A DNA stretch of 64,000 nucleotides from Metopolophium dirhodum (GCF_019925205.1 NC_083566.1:31496001-31560000); one strand, 5' to 3'; counted from the stretch's first letter, positions 22,790-37,360 are shown. Program-made: numbers and translations. Notes: a model not told the origin generated them from the sequence alone.

Positions 22790-24970
22790 TGTGTCACCCA
22801 TGTATATGTTTCAATAAAATGTCCTATACATATCATGAATATTTCTTTGCTATTTTAGTATTTTCCATATCCGTATCGGAGCCAGCATTATGCCAATGCC
22901 CAATAAACGTAATATATAGGTACGTGGGAATGAAAATTCAATTTTTGGATCAAAGAGTTCGAGATCCGGGTCATAGAATAGGTATTCTTTGCAGGTGCAG
23001 ATTTGCGTGCCGACACGCGACTTTGGCACCAAGATGATGCTACGTTTATTTTTTAGGTGCAGTTTATACATTTCGTAGGTGATTGATTTATTGGTGTGCA
23101 AACTGTTCCGAAAAATTACAAACTAATAAGAAACATTATAAAATATTGTTGTTTTTATAAATGTTGTTTCACAAGCACTCGACGGAAAAGCGTAGAATTT
23201 TTACTTTTTAATATGTGTACCTATAACCTAGGTATCAGTAATGCCATGTTTGTGCAACATAAACGTTTTCAGTGTTATTGCCTATTGGATCTATGCAAAC
23301 TTCATTTGATTTTAAACTTGATTGTACGGTTTATTGTTTTAGTAGAGTTATTGAATATTTTATAGTTACCTTACCTACATACTATTTTAATGTACTGTAA
23401 TATGTATACTGAAATATTTAATATAGTGTAATATTGGATATTATATAAAAAAACATGCAATAGCCAATATTATAACTGATTGTCATATACATACTTATTG
23501 TCATCGTCGTGACTAAAATTGTTGACTAAAATGTTTAATTATATTATGCGTATTCAATGGAATATAGTGATATTATATGATTTGTTTTAATGCAAGACAC
23601 ATACATATTTTGTGCAATGCAGAGTGCAGACTGCATATAAGCTACCTCAAATTGTGAAAAATTGTATGATATTTTAAATATTATATACATACACACACGT
23701 AGGTACCTATATTGTATAATATTAATAATTGATATTATATAGTATGCAGGTACATTATGTGTAAGTACACAAGTTGTAACCACTTAAGCACTTTACAGTC
23801 TTAGGTAAGAAGTGTTGCCAACATCTACATTGAGTTTGTCAATGATCGGTATTCAATAGGTTATACTGATCATAGTGACTATAGGTAAATGATCCAAGTG
23901 CCAAGCGAAAGGTTTATTATTGACTCACTAATAATGCTCATCCTCTAATGAATTAATTAATATGTTGATTTGAGGAATTTTTAAGTATATTATTTGAAAA
24001 CAATTTCTCAATACTTAGATTTGTATACCTCTAGGAGTATGCTCTGGCGATACATATTTTTTTTTGAAATGAGAACCAACCTTTTTTACAGTTCATTGTT
24101 AAGCAGTTGATTTTTTTTTGTTAATGTTGATGTATCTAAATTTAAATATTAGAACGAGTAGTTTCCTAGTTTCCAAGTTAAGTATAGTAGGTATAAACTA
24201 TAAATTAATTAATAGGATAATGAAATAGTTTTTAAAAAATATAAAATATATGTAGTAGTTAATCTAATGCTTATTAGATTGAGACAATGTTTAGCGTTAA
24301 CCAATATTATAAAATGTTAATAGATACCTACTTCTTAATTACTATAATTTTCAAATCATCCTAGCCTCATATCTTCCTAATGGGGATGATCATTATTGGT
24401 GAATCAACCTGTATGTATACTGTATAGTCTCTACGAGTTTAATAACGGTTAAAAGGACTGGAGGCAAGTTGCAATAATTTTACATGATTTTATTGTTTTA
24501 TGCTTTAACCACAATAATTGGGCAGCGCCACAGTGGTATATATTGATACCGCTCGCTGGCAGACTGTGATGTGATATTGGCCGAGGGACGTAATAACGTA
24601 ATTCATTGTATTATACTGTGGTATATAGTTTATTACATTGTGTATAATTTTTTATCGGTGTTTTTGGCTACACCGCTGGATGGGTTAGGTGAGGTTGTAT
24701 GCAGTGCTTAAAATTTATCAAATAGGTACTGCACATAGCACATTAGTACAACTAAAATGAAATTATTTTCTCGGTACATAAATATTATATAATATGATGT
24801 TTAAATAATGCTGTTACGAAACGCAGTAAACGTTATTTATATATTTTATAGTTTCGTACTCATATATTGCATACAAATTTGTAGCCCAGCTGGTCAGCTA
24901 AGACGTTATTTCGTTTTACGTCTATTCGTCACCGGGCAATAGATTAAGTCACCATCGACCCCGCGGCCGC
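22790..24970. other. AT-rich filler
   Basis: No gene or clear repeat recognised. Confidence 0.4.
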
Positions 24971-24976
24971 CCTCAC

Positions 24977-25155
24977 CTGTTGAACGTCGTTTTCGGGTCG
25001 CTGAGGTCGAACACGAGTACATAATATTATTATGACGATGCTATTATTTCCGTTGAAATAATTATCCATCACCCGCTTGTTAAGATATTGATGGTGATTG
25101 ACATTGTCTGCACACATTATACGTATGTATGTACCTACAATGTACCTATAGGCAC
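24977..25155 (-). CDS. Candidate internal exon, unknown protein
   Basis: Bounded by a strong acceptor (GTTTTGTTTTAG) and a strong donor CAG|GTGAGG (24971-24976), with one frame open through all 179 nt (phase 1 in, phase 0 out). It contains MCADNVNHHQYLNK and, near the end, CTRVRPQRPENDVQQ. The last 45 bp and the DNA after the donor are GC-rich. I recognise no family and could not connect it to a second exon. It may be chance or an untranslated exon. Confidence 0.22.
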
Positions 25156-25159
25156 CTAA

Positions 25160-26060
25160 AACAAAACTGATTATGTAAAATGATTTATACAGACGAGCCA
25201 CGAGCTGCGTTTCCGTTAATAAATAATCCTAGTACCTTATAATATACCTACCTAAAACACGTGCGTTTGGTTTTTATTTGTTTCATTATAATTATATGAA
25301 ATTTAGTTGTTAAATGTTTTTCTAGAGTCAGTTATATTATGTAGACGCGTGGACGCGTGATTGTGGAGTCCGTTATTAAGTTACAAACTTCAACAAGACC
25401 ATCAAGAGGATCCTTGATAAACTAAATACTATCGGTGATATATTATAGGAGCCTATATTTATGGTATATTGTATGATTGGTGATGAGTAGGGCTCGGATT
25501 TTATAGCATTCGCTAATTATTATAGGATACAGATAAAAATAGCAAAGTGACCTATAAATTTGTTTTATGCAACAGAGACTCCAAATATGAAATTGTATAG
25601 GTACTGCTATTTTTTCCTAATTCACATAATTCAACGTTTTATTTTGTATTTTCATAAATCTAGTTTATATTATGTGGTACCTATGAAGATTATAAAAAGT
25701 TTGTCATTCATTTTAATTATATATTTTTTTTTTGAATTCATATGAAAATTACCCACATTTTTATCCATATTAAAATCTATTTTTAAGTAGTCCAGCGTAT
25801 TGGTCTATCGAATATTAAACAATTATGATTCCTTCACAGATGAGTATTTATTGATTAAATCTAGGTTGCTTAAAATCCATGCTTAAATAAATGCTGAACA
25901 ATGTTCAAAAAACAAATATAACATTTTTGTAAGGTTCTATAAAGTAAATGTAATACTAGTCATGACGCGTTATAAAATTAATAGAGTTGTGTAACATTTT
26001 CTTTTTTTAATAATAAAAAAAAAAATAATAATTGTTAATCCAAACAATTTAAAATAAAAT
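25160..26060. other. AT-rich filler
   Basis: No gene or clear repeat recognised. Confidence 0.4.
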
Positions 26061-26066
26061 ACAATG

Positions 26067-26260
26067 TTTTTTTTTTTTTTTTTTTATTTTTTATTTACAA
26101 TCTGTTACATAAAATGAACAATAAGTAAAATAGATAAGTGAATAAGTGGCTTGGGGAAAGGACAGATTTAAGAAGCCTTCCAGTGAAGACACTTTGTCAA
26201 ATAGAATGTAATAAAACAAATTAATATAAAAGAAATAAAGTGATTTACAATATCTCCCTC
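26067..26260 (-). mobile_element. Poly(A)-tailed retroposon 3' end
   Basis: On the minus strand a TGTAAATAAAAAATAAAAAA end carries a poly(A) signal followed directly by 19 A (T run 26067-26085 on plus). This is the signature of a LINE or retroposed mRNA 3' end. The upstream body is too decayed to name. Confidence 0.35.
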
Positions 26261-28740
26261 ATATTTTTATAACAATGTTTTTGTTAATAGTAAAGTGTTA
26301 CAATTTAATATTAATTTATAACAATAATTATGAGAGAAAAATATCCAGTAAAAAACAAAAAAAATTAAGAAAAAATATAATTTAAGATCCAAAGTTGTAA
26401 AAAAATGTTTTCTACCAATTGAATAACGAAAAATAATATTATAAGCCGATATTAAAAAAAAATATTATATTAATAGATAATATGGATAATTTATTAATAT
26501 AAACATAGGTAATCCAGTTCAAACTACATTAGCATAATATCTTTAAATAAACATAATAATGACGTAGATAACCAATTACAGTTATTTTGTTCTGATTAAA
26601 AAATGTAAGATTGATAATTAGATTATAAATAATAATTTGCATCGAATACCTGGAGCCCCATTATATTCTACGAATTTTCGACCAATTTTTTTTTGGATTA
26701 ATAAGTTGATTTCGCTTCGTATTCTCAATTTTCCTTTTTATTACACATGTTTTTAACATCCGACCATAGTTCATCATTTTTATTTTGTACATAATAATTA
26801 TATTTTTTTATACAAATATCATAGTAATATTAGGCTCCAATAAACTAAAAAAAGTCTAAAAAATCAAGTACTTACTTACAAAATTGTTTAATTGTTTTTT
26901 TAAGCCGCAAGGTTATAACTAAGCATTGTAATAATCAAGCTAAATGTGGGGTAGATCGAAAATCAAGTTTCAACGAATTCAAACAAGTGTCCAACAAGTC
27001 AAGTTCCTGCTATTATTTGTTGGTTTTTAAGTAACCTATTTGTAAAGCTGTGCACCTGTGCTATTTGAATACTTCAAGTACCTATCTTGTTTGCCCTAAG
27101 ATAAAACCATCCATACGCGCGCTTTAAGTCACCAAAATGGATTAGGAAGTAAAAGTATTTTATTAATTGTCCGAAATAAGTTAGCTAATATTTTGTAGGT
27201 ATATATATTATATACATACATGTAATTATTATTTTGTATACAAAAACAGATTATCATCGGATACTTATATAAATGTGAGAAAGATGGAAACTGAATAATT
27301 TGTTTTTGATTTCATTATGTGAAATAATTCATAAGAATGGTATATAACAAGTAATCTTGTAAATAATTTTCCCATATCCACAAATGTTAACGCCTACTTC
27401 TCATAGTTTAGATATTTAATTCGCTAATTATTATTATTATTTTATTTTTATGTCAAAATAATTTGCTCTTAATTTATAAATAAATGTATGAAAATTATAT
27501 TAATAATTAGGTAATAAATAATTCACTAGGTGTCCAGGTATGCAATGTTTTTATGTCTGTATTTAACAAACATTTGAATTTATTTATAACTAAAAACAAT
27601 AATAAGTTATGTCACAATGACAATGTCTGAATATTTTATTACTAATATTATATTATACAATATGATAATAATAAAATGCATTGAATCAAAAAAATTCAAA
27701 AATTTGATTTAATTGGTCAAGTTTAAATAAAGTGAAGACCACTGGAACGTTCGTCCAAACGTTTATAAAATTGAAATTTGAAACTTTACAATATTTTTAA
27801 TAACTTAAATACAATTAATTTTTATTTGATCTTATTCTTCAAAGTACATTTTTAATATTTCGATATTCTCCCCTAACGTCTGTCCAGATGATACAACTAA
27901 AAAAGGGGTGTCAAATTTCACTTATCATTTATCAAGCAAATTACAAGCAAGTGTTTTAATTTTTTGTTCAAATAATGCTAAATCATAATACGCATATATA
28001 AATATATATAATAGCTATATAATATAATATATGTTTTTGTCTTAGTATTTATAAGCACCGATTATAAGTTCGGTTGTATAACCTTAGCTAAAGATATCTC
28101 GTGGTAATTAATAATATTAATAATTCATTATAAACCGAATGTCTAATGGAAACGTATTGTAGACTGTACAATAAATTATTTGTAAAATAATAAATATGTG
28201 GATGGTAGTTTTTCGGATTATTGAAAAAAGTAATTTACACATATTTATTTTAATTATTTGTAGGTACTTATTGTTTATTGAGCATAATTTAAATTCTCGA
28301 AAACCATCAAAATATGTTCATTTGGTATTTCGGTGGCTTGAAGTGTAGTTAGTTAGTTACACTAACTGGCAATTGCCTACCTAGTACCTATATATTAGGT
28401 CTAATCGTCTAGTATTTTATTTCGATTTTACTATTTAAATACAATATCCTCTGATTATTAATTATATGAACTACAAAGATCAATATTATTCATAAAAATT
28501 TAAATAAATATAGTTCCTAATATAACCAAATCAATGAATGGACATAATATTATAGCGTATATAGGTATAAGAAAATAATTTGAAAAATCAATTTTTTCAT
28601 CTATTTTTATATAAACGATCATCACTCATCAGTTTCAAATTAGCGAGTGATGATAACATTACAACTATACGCACACTCGTTTATTTTGTAACGAAACATT
28701 TAGACGATACTGTATAAACCTAATATATAATATAGATTTA
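26260..28740. other. AT-rich filler
   Basis: No gene or clear repeat recognised. Confidence 0.4.
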
Positions 28741-28751
28741 TTTATTATTAC

Positions 28752-29110
28752 TTACTAGCTGTGTTTATTACCCAGCGTTGCCCGGGGAGAAAATGGTGGA
28801 TACTAGATAATAATAAGTACCCACTTGTTTTTATTACGTGAACCAATATTGTAAGCAAAAATTAACGACTAGGCTGTCGCCTGTCATGATATCGAATAAG
28901 CCACCCTAAAATAACTGGTTCAATCTATATATTATGATATATATCTTCCTTGAATTGTTAAAATCGGTTGAGTATTTTTTGATTTTATAAGCTTTCAGCT
29001 TTGCCTTTTATATTATATAATAGCCGTTACCCGTGGCTTCTATTATATGATAATAATACTCTTACGACCAGTCCGGGATCCCAAATAATATGTGTGCACA
29101 ATTTGGTGCC
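28752..29110 (+). repeat. Retroposon-like repeat, two joined partial copies
   Basis: ACTAGCTG...CAGCGTTGCCCGGGG, then AAAATCGGTTGAGT, then TATATTATATAATAG, then a second CCGTTACCCGTGGCTTC. These strings resemble insect retroposons with 'ACTAGCTG-TTACCCG' ends and 'AATCGGTTCAGT' 3' regions. The class is uncertain (RTE-like by resemblance). Confidence 0.35.
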
Positions 29111-29299
29111 AATTGGTCGACAACTTGTAAATATACACGTCAATGCATCATTTATAATACACAACTCGACTATATGTATCTGTAGCCGTCTGGCGGACTA
29201 TCTAACTATTATTATCGGTCTATTAATCGTTTCCGTTTTGCTTCTGTTGAAATATTCCCAATTGTTTTTTCGTCAAAATCACTTTTTCAGTGTATAAAC

Positions 29300-32200
29300 C
29301 TCAACCATACACTTTACTATTATAATATTATATTATAGCAATGCAGCTGTTATAGGTTAACACAATAACATTTGATATGTGTATGACACAATAATCCATA
29401 GTCCACACCCATTACAGCGACCTACTCGAAATTACGAGGTACATTCGACACCTACTATGCAACAGATTTTGGATAAATTTGTAACTAAATTTCCGAATTT
29501 TATATTTTCCGTACATCATTTTTTAGGCAAATCGATTAATGAATAACATTACTCTAAAGTGCATACACAAAATACATTTACCTATATACTACCTACATAT
29601 AATTTTTTACGTATTCTAGTAAGTGATTTTCGAGAAGACCGTGGCACATAATATTATGCACATTATTAACAATTATTTAAATTTGCTGGTCATTCTTTCG
29701 GCAAAACCGGTGTGTAAAACATTGTGGAGATGGACCGAAGGAAGAGTTCCGTGTCCGAGAATAGAATACACACTATGGAACATAATATCGGCCTTTCACT
29801 TAAATGTCTCATTCCTTACATAATTATTATCGTTGTGGATAATCTTAACCTTTTCCCCATGACATCAAACAATGAATTGTAAAACAGCATTCCGACGTTA
29901 TTCACTTGTGTACTGGGTAATAATAATTATTTCTAATCACCACGGCTGCGCGCGCAACGGATAAAACACCATAATTTTTTTCCGGCCATCAATCAGCTGC
30001 CACATTTTAAACTACTTCAAACGCCTTAGCACCAACCGACTGCACACAATATAATATCGTAGGGTGTTGGGAAATACAGTCTTCGGTGATTTGTCGAATA
30101 TAATTCCACACGTCCAGATGTTATTACTTATATAGGTACATACCTACGTTGAGTCGTTGACGATAAGTCATGAAAGATTTCTTGTTAATTAGGTACACAT
30201 CTACAATACATTAAATTATTCTCCAAAAAAACATTTAAACTAAAGTGATAAATAATTGTTTTTCCACTAGGTCAGGCCCGTGGTTTAAATATTCTTGAAC
30301 TCAAACTTTTGCCAAAAACTTTTTGGAATAACATAATATTGGATATATTGATATATTTTTTATATGGAATACAGAGGTAAGACTGCAGTGATGTGAATTT
30401 CCACGGGAAAATCCCTTGAATATTCTTAAGACCGAGAATAATATAATATAGAGAAAATTACAATTTGTATACGTATTGTTCATATTATGCTTAAATATTG
30501 TATTTAACTTAAAGACTATAATATTAATTTTTTGAATGACAAATAATTTATGCACACAACTATTATAGGAGAATATGGTGACATTATATTGATTATATAA
30601 TTTATGTTGATTCCAAAAATGTATTACATGTAAAATAAAATATACTGTCATGTTTGGATATATTTTTATGAACTTTTTTTTGAAGGAATATTTCCTAGAG
30701 GTATTGAAAATTTTCCAAAATATTCCTAATTTTCAGGAACGTTCTTGAGGAATATTCTTAGTGGCACATCGCACATCACTGAGTATCAGGTCGTAATCGT
30801 TTTATTTTTAAACCGTACATGTAAGTATAATGTTTTTAAATTTACATTTCAATAATATAATATACAGAAAGTATTAAATTTGCATTTTTTATGTTAAAAT
30901 TATACAAAATAAATAACATATTAAATAATGTATTATGAGTAATATTACAAGTAATTTGATTCATTTTGCGTAATACATAATTGCTTTCGTTTAACGGAAT
31001 AAAATATTTTAAATAGAACATAATATAAAAATACATTTGTTTTAAATTTTAAAGCTGTATTAAATAACGTAGGATGTTTAAATTTGTTGAAGAACATCTT
31101 ATTTTACTAAGATCCATGTAGCAAGCATTATATTACATCACTTATAACAAAATATTCTTTGATTAAAAAAAAGTTAAAACGATCTACCTACTTGTTTTTA
31201 TTCAAATTATTATTTCATTTAATATTATGTTTATTCAATAATATATATTATATTATATAATATTCTAATAATAATGCCAGTATTTTAAGTTTTTATAACA
31301 TACATTAAATCGACGACTAATATTGTATGTGCAATGTAGGTTTCATGTTAGTGTTATAACTCTGTAATGATGTGATTTTACTATTAAAGGTACGAGAAGT
31401 AATTCATATAAACATAATAAATGTATATTGAGTTATAATTTATAAGAGTTTATAGATAGAATAACAAGTACCTAAATATTTTTTTTTTTTTAATATTATT
31501 TAATATTCTTATTTATAATGTGTTATTTTATTAATTATTGAACAAATAAAATGCACCTATACTCGTGTTAAAGGGAATAGCTACTCAACAGCGCCACCCG
31601 ACTGCACTATAGGAAATTATTATTTAAGTAGTCTGGGCCAATTTATTTTAAGTTTTCTGTGGACTATGTCACTATTATATTTTGTGAGGAGCGAAAAGGA
31701 GGATAAAAACAGTCTCTACCTAGATATTTTGTTTATAATTCATTGACTTAAACGGGATTTAACTGAAGGCCACGGCCTTAAGTTATTTTAAAACCAACAT
31801 CAATTGAAGCGTTTTTCAAAGTCAATTTTTAAGCCCATAATTAGTGTAATGTTTGTCCTTTAACCTTATGGAAATATTCCAAAACTAAAAGTCGTGTCAC
31901 TCGAAATAACCAAATAATTACATTTTTATTTGATCACGATATTCATTTCTTTCACCAAATTGATCTAATGTTATTTGGCATTGGAGTTAAATATTTATTT
32001 AGATAGTTAGATATATAGTGTAATGCAAATACGAAAACACAAAACACACATTATTATGATGTTATATGGGATAGAAAATGATAATTTAAGGATTGTTAAA
32101 TTGAGTTCATTAGTGATTTCATTTAAATCGTTCAACTTTTAACGTCATATTTGACTAAGCTTATAAGCTACATATTCAGCGTTATGTGGATACATTTTCT

Positions 32201-33225
32201 AGGCATTTGAATATTGAAAATAAATTCAAAGACAATCATACATTAACTATAATATACATAAAATGTGCAACCTAATGTTATGCTGGTAAATTGTTTATCA
32301 TTATTATGTAAGTAACCACAAAAAATGCATTTAAGTACATGAAAATGAATACTAATAATAAACTATATTATAGTAAAAGATTAATAATTTATAAATTAAT
32401 TAATATCCAACTAACACATTAAAAAAAAATGTTTTTTGTATTTAAAAATTTGCGTTTTTTAGATGATATTATGCTATTATCTGTAAATACCAACAGCCAG
32501 GATAATTTACAAAATCTCAGATGTTGCGTATCGTTTATCTGGAAACAGAACAGTGGAGTATCATCATTATAAATAGATAACTAAAAAGTAATAATAAATC
32601 ATTGTACTTGAAAAACAGGTTTTTTTCAAATTTTCTCAATTGTTAACGATATATTTTTTAATGGCTTCATGATGCAAAAAATAATAATAACACAAAACAT
32701 AACACTGGTATGGATATTACCTAAGCATTATATGTATAAAGTGTACACGAACTTTTTGGATCACTCCCTCAATAAATAAAAATGATATAATTATAAATGT
32801 ATATAATTATATTTTTCACATAACTTCACTATCAGAATCTAAAGCTGTAGTGCTGTACACTCACACCGAGTTAAATTTATTAGTTATTATTGTTATTACT
32901 TACTAGTTACTACAGCTATATTTTATGTTGTGCCAAAAAATACTTCCGGAATCCATCGTTACGTGCGTTCCATTGTGACCAGAAACAAAATATTATAAAT
33001 ACATAATGAGCGGCCAATTGAGATAATAGAGTTTGTATAATATTCAAGATCTATCCATTCTAATTTAAAGTATTTTATCTATACCTGTTACCTGGTTATA
33101 GGAATATTAATTGTTAGGTTTATAGATATTTAGGTACATAAACTATTGGTGGAAATAAAATGAGCGTCCATGGACGTGCACACCATTATAAAACTTGTGC
33201 CTAGTGTCTACACTGAATAATATAT
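29300..33225. other. AT-rich filler
   Basis: No gene recognised. A 116-codon minus frame at 30301-30651 is judged chance. Confidence 0.4.
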
Positions 33226-33230
33226 TATAC

Positions 33231-33573
33231 CATGGACATATAAATAAATGGACTGTGCTTAGAGAGAGAAATCACGAAACTGACATTGATGAGAGAGATA
33301 AAAGCAGTTGGGGGCAACTATGGAGGAAATAATTGAATACTCAAATTATTCCATGATATTATTTATGACATTATCAAATATCAATGATGGTTATCACTAC
33401 TTATCAGTTTTATAATGTATAAATTACAATAATTTCATGGCATGAATGAAATATAATTATTATTTCTTTCATGATGGCCCCCAACTATATCCATCTCACT
33501 CATTCAATGTACATTTCTGTTTCTGATAGATGAGGGGTGAGGAAAGCGCAGTCCATTTATTTATGTGTCTATG
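33231..33573. mobile_element. 343-bp fold-back element with long imperfect TIRs
   Basis: The left arm 33231-33319 and right arm 33477-33573 are imperfect inverted copies. Outer ends CATGGACATATAAATAAATG and CATAGACACATAAATAAATG share GGACTG(T/C)GCTT. Inner blocks share GACATTGATGAG/GTACATTGAATGAG and AGTTGGGGGC. The interior is AT-rich and non-coding. Confidence 0.65.
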
Positions 33574-33620
33574 TATTATACATTTATACACGTCGTTTTT
33601 TCAAATATAAGTGATTTTTG

Positions 33621-33658
33621 TCATGATAGAAGTAAAAAAAAACTCACTTCTATCATGA
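33621..33658 (+). repeat. Perfect 13-bp hairpin
   Basis: TCATGATAGAAGT and ACTTCTATCATGA are exact complements with a 12-nt A-rich loop, 48 bp beyond the fold-back element. Confidence 0.6.
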
Positions 33659-34148
33659 TTTTTGTGAAAATTCGGTCTCTTTACAGACTATTAACAAAAT
33701 ATGTGAATAGGTCGTGGCGTCGTGAACATTATCAGCAACATAAAATATGTGAAGTCTGTTTACCGGAAGGAAGTTAAGGTATTTTCAATTGCATTCTATT
33801 GTAATCTGTGTAGTTATGAATTTGTGATAATCTTACGATTATATATTAGGTACCTACCTAGTTCAATATGTCAATATGTGTAATCTTAAGCTGGTATCGT
33901 CTACCTATTCTCAAATATTATATTTCAGCGTCAGCCATGAGATTAAAATATATCAACTACAGACGTAGTATTATATTATGCACTAAATGATAAAGATGCA
34001 AATAATATCACAATGTCTTCTTTTATTTCTCATTGTCCATAAGTACTTACTGGTGTCTGGTGAGGATTTTAAGTAGGTACCTACATGATGGGCGTAATCT
34101 GGAGGGAGCAGTTGTCCCCTGCCATTTTGTAGTGGTGAAAAATATATC

Positions 34149-34161
34149 ACCCCCCCCCCCC
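34149..34161. repeat. Poly(C) tract
   Basis: Run of 12 C, preceded by a GGGCGTAATCTGGAGGGAG string related to the CATAGG(T/C)GCAA small repeats. Confidence 0.5.
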
Positions 34162-34469
34162 TTGTTAGTTATTTAAATTTTTAAACTTTTAATTATTAAG
34201 TACTTTGGGCAATAAAGTTGTATAAGATTAATTGATTTTTTTCTTTTAAATTAAAAAAGTTTTGGATGTTCCGATGTCAACATATCAAGAGTGAGGAGGT
34301 CTACTTAGATTACATTTAACAGATAAAACAAAGCATATTATTTTGAATTTTTTCGGTTTGATTACAGCAGTGGCCGGTGTTGTGTATTTCTCATATGAAA
34401 TGGGCGTATTCTAATATGGGTCGAATTATAGAGGTATAAATACATTTTAATGTAAATTAATGTAACATT

Positions 34470-34690
34470 AAATCTCGAGCCGTTTCGTCCCGCGGTGCGT
34501 TTCGTGATAGTTTGACCGCGTGTCGGAAAGACCTATAATATAGCAATTCGAAGATATATAAAACGTGACGTTTTCACTATAAAAATTGTCGACACTCGTC
34601 TTCGAAGACAGAGTCATCCAGTGTCGGGAGTCCACGCACATCCAGTGAAGATTGTTCGTTCGGTATAAATAACGCGTATATAAACACTAT
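34470..34690 (+). promoter_or_regulatory. Possible TATA promoter patch
   Basis: A CpG-rich stretch with TATATAAA at 34555-34562 and TATAAATA at 34664-34671, each followed by GC-richer sequence. No coding exon or good donor is attached, so function is unproven. Confidence 0.25.
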
Positions 34691-37180
34691 TCTTTGTAGA
34701 CGGATGTTGATGTAATCTCAGTCAAATGGTCAGCTTTACTCTACATAATATAGGTACAACAATATATTGTTTTGTGCCCACCCATAGATGAAAAATACGT
34801 ATCGATTGGATATATTATAAGACCACAGATATTGTATATAAAACATATAAACGCTATAAACACACACGGAGGTATATAATATTATTACCCAAAACGTTCG
34901 AAACCGATGTCTCCGTTGATTAAATTATAATATTATACATTTGATCAAATACGAATAATTTGCGTTTTGACTTTTGAGATAGACGCATCGAAAATGTTTT
35001 TTCCTTCTCGTGCCTATCCACGTTTCGTTAGCGTTTAGAAAACTATTTACACGCTCTCCCGTGTAATCGTGTAAAAATAATCGTTTGACGCCCGAGGACA
35101 GACTATATTATTATTATACCTATGCAGTGCACGCGTAATGGCACTACAGTATAATACTTTACCAGACACCAGTGTGCCATACTGTAACTACACCGATCCG
35201 AGATAAAAGACGATGATTTACAATTATCATTCATCACATATATAAACGCGACACAACGATTTGACTCGGATCGCGTGATAACATTTGATCTTATGCTAAT
35301 AATCTCCAATACGATATTGATGCATAAGTAGGTATACTTACGTATTATTCAGCTACGCGTAGAATGTAGATAGATTAGAACACGTTGAACGACTGTCGAA
35401 ATACCGAATTATCTTTTAGCATTTAGGTACCGAAACATATTTTTTAAAACGATTATCGCTTTAATTAAAAAATCGTAAAACGGTTAGCTGAAGGTGGGCT
35501 CATCGATCTTACCCATCCAGTACCCATATAATATGTTAGTTTACACAATATATTTGTAAGATTTTTTTAATTTTGTAAAGCCAATAATCAATATTTGATA
35601 ATTTAGATTATAATATAGGTCATTTTAAATTTAAAGACATTCGACTCAGTATGGTCCACCCAACCGTTTTACATCTCAATATTTTTAGAATACCTACACA
35701 AGTTTGTTAATACTTATTACTTATTAGTTATTATACTAGTCAATAGTAGGTATTGCTTGATTACTAATTTAATTTCTATATAGCTCTAAATATTTAACTA
35801 AAATAATTAGATAACCAACTTTCCAACTTAAATCCACAAGAAAATAAATATTATATTTTTCAACATTTTATTTCTAACTTTCCAATTTTATATACAGGTA
35901 GGTACCTACAATAGGACGTGAACAGTCAAGTGAATAGTTACTTTATTTTAACCTTATAATATTATAATATATTTATATAACACATTTTAACATTAAATAC
36001 TGATTTTATTCCTTTCAAACTGTTTTATAAATAGTTAAACAGACGTTATTAATTTTAAAAATGCCTTTATTGAAGTTTTTATAGCAATTAAAAGTATTTA
36101 TTTTATTTTAGTAGTTTTGGTTAAAACATTTTTTTGTTTTGTAAAATTCATAGTTAATGGCTATAATGACTAATGAGTATGTAAACAGTGTAAATATCGG
36201 AGAACATATAACATTATTCAATTCCCAATGATTGGAGAAAGTTATAAATGTAAAGTTCATATAATTTTGACAAAATGTGGATCTTCTTTCTATATGAAAC
36301 ATCGGAAATAATACTTGCGTAATGACTTTGACATATACATATAACATTATAAAAACTAGTTGAACGTTGTTTTTATGTATTTATACTAAATTGTATTATA
36401 ATATGTTATATTATTATGTTACACGAATGCTTTGGATTATGATTTAAAACCTGTTTTAGAAGACTGTGCATTTATGTTGTTAGCGTTAGCGAATGTGAAT
36501 TACTAAAAACCAATATGAGGATCTGAATAATTTAAAATGTATCCCGTACCTTTCTGTTAAATAAAATAAATAATATTTCAACTAAAAAATGTAGGTAACA
36601 ACTATTTACGTAGCAATTAAGACGTTTACCTGTTCGTTATTTTATTTAAATTTTAATACCACTGTGTTTATTTAAATTCGTTACATAGAATAAATATATA
36701 TAATTTTTCTTATAACTAAATTCATATCGACTTATCGTTTCTACCTCAAACTATGATTTTAATACTCTTTGTCATAAGACCATAGTAAATAATAAGACAA
36801 AATATGTCCATGAATTCAAATGTTACCTCGTTACAATAAACTAAATAATAAATTTAAATATTATTTTATTTAATTAGCGATTCTCTATGTTTATTAGGTA
36901 TGCAATGTAATATAATATAGGTAGTCATAAAGACAATAGAAAATACACACAGACACGTCATATTATAATATAGCGTGTTGTACGTTTTTTCACAATTAAT
37001 TGCTTTTCGCGTAATTAAAGAACTCAAAATTGTTGTAATATCGACTCGTATTGCGTGGTGGTCGGCTTACACATTTTAATATTATATTATATTGTATATA
37101 AAACAACCGTACAACAGTGTGCACAATACATTATAGTATTATATTTGTATACATCGTAATATTATAATAAATATGTAGTC
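34690..37180. other. AT-rich filler
   Basis: No gene or clear repeat recognised. Confidence 0.4.
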
Positions 37181-37189
37181 CGGTCAAGG

Positions 37190-37360
37190 TTTTTCGACAT
37201 ACAAGATGTGCGATCGAAAAGGGTTTCCCACATGATTAAGACACCATCCCCGTTCGGTCGTCCGACTTAGGTCCCGTCGCCGGCAGGCGTATTCCTTCAC
37301 ACGCGCGGACGCCGCATCGTCCTTCGGAACGCACATTCGCGAAGTCGGTTTCCGTTTGAC
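37190..37360. promoter_or_regulatory. CpG-rich island
   Basis: 170 bp rich in CG (TCCCGTCGCCGGCAGGCG, CACGCGCGGACGCCGC) followed by an (ATA)n run and a G-rich box at 37403-37413. Promoter-like in composition only. Confidence 0.2.

Noticed and set aside
25003..25020. Reading VLVFDLSDPKTTFNR before the 24976 donor in another frame
   Set aside because: A TAA lies just upstream in that frame with no AG acceptor between them.
30301..30651. 116-codon minus frame
   Set aside because: Same reasoning; composition is that of the AT-rich background and no motif is visible.
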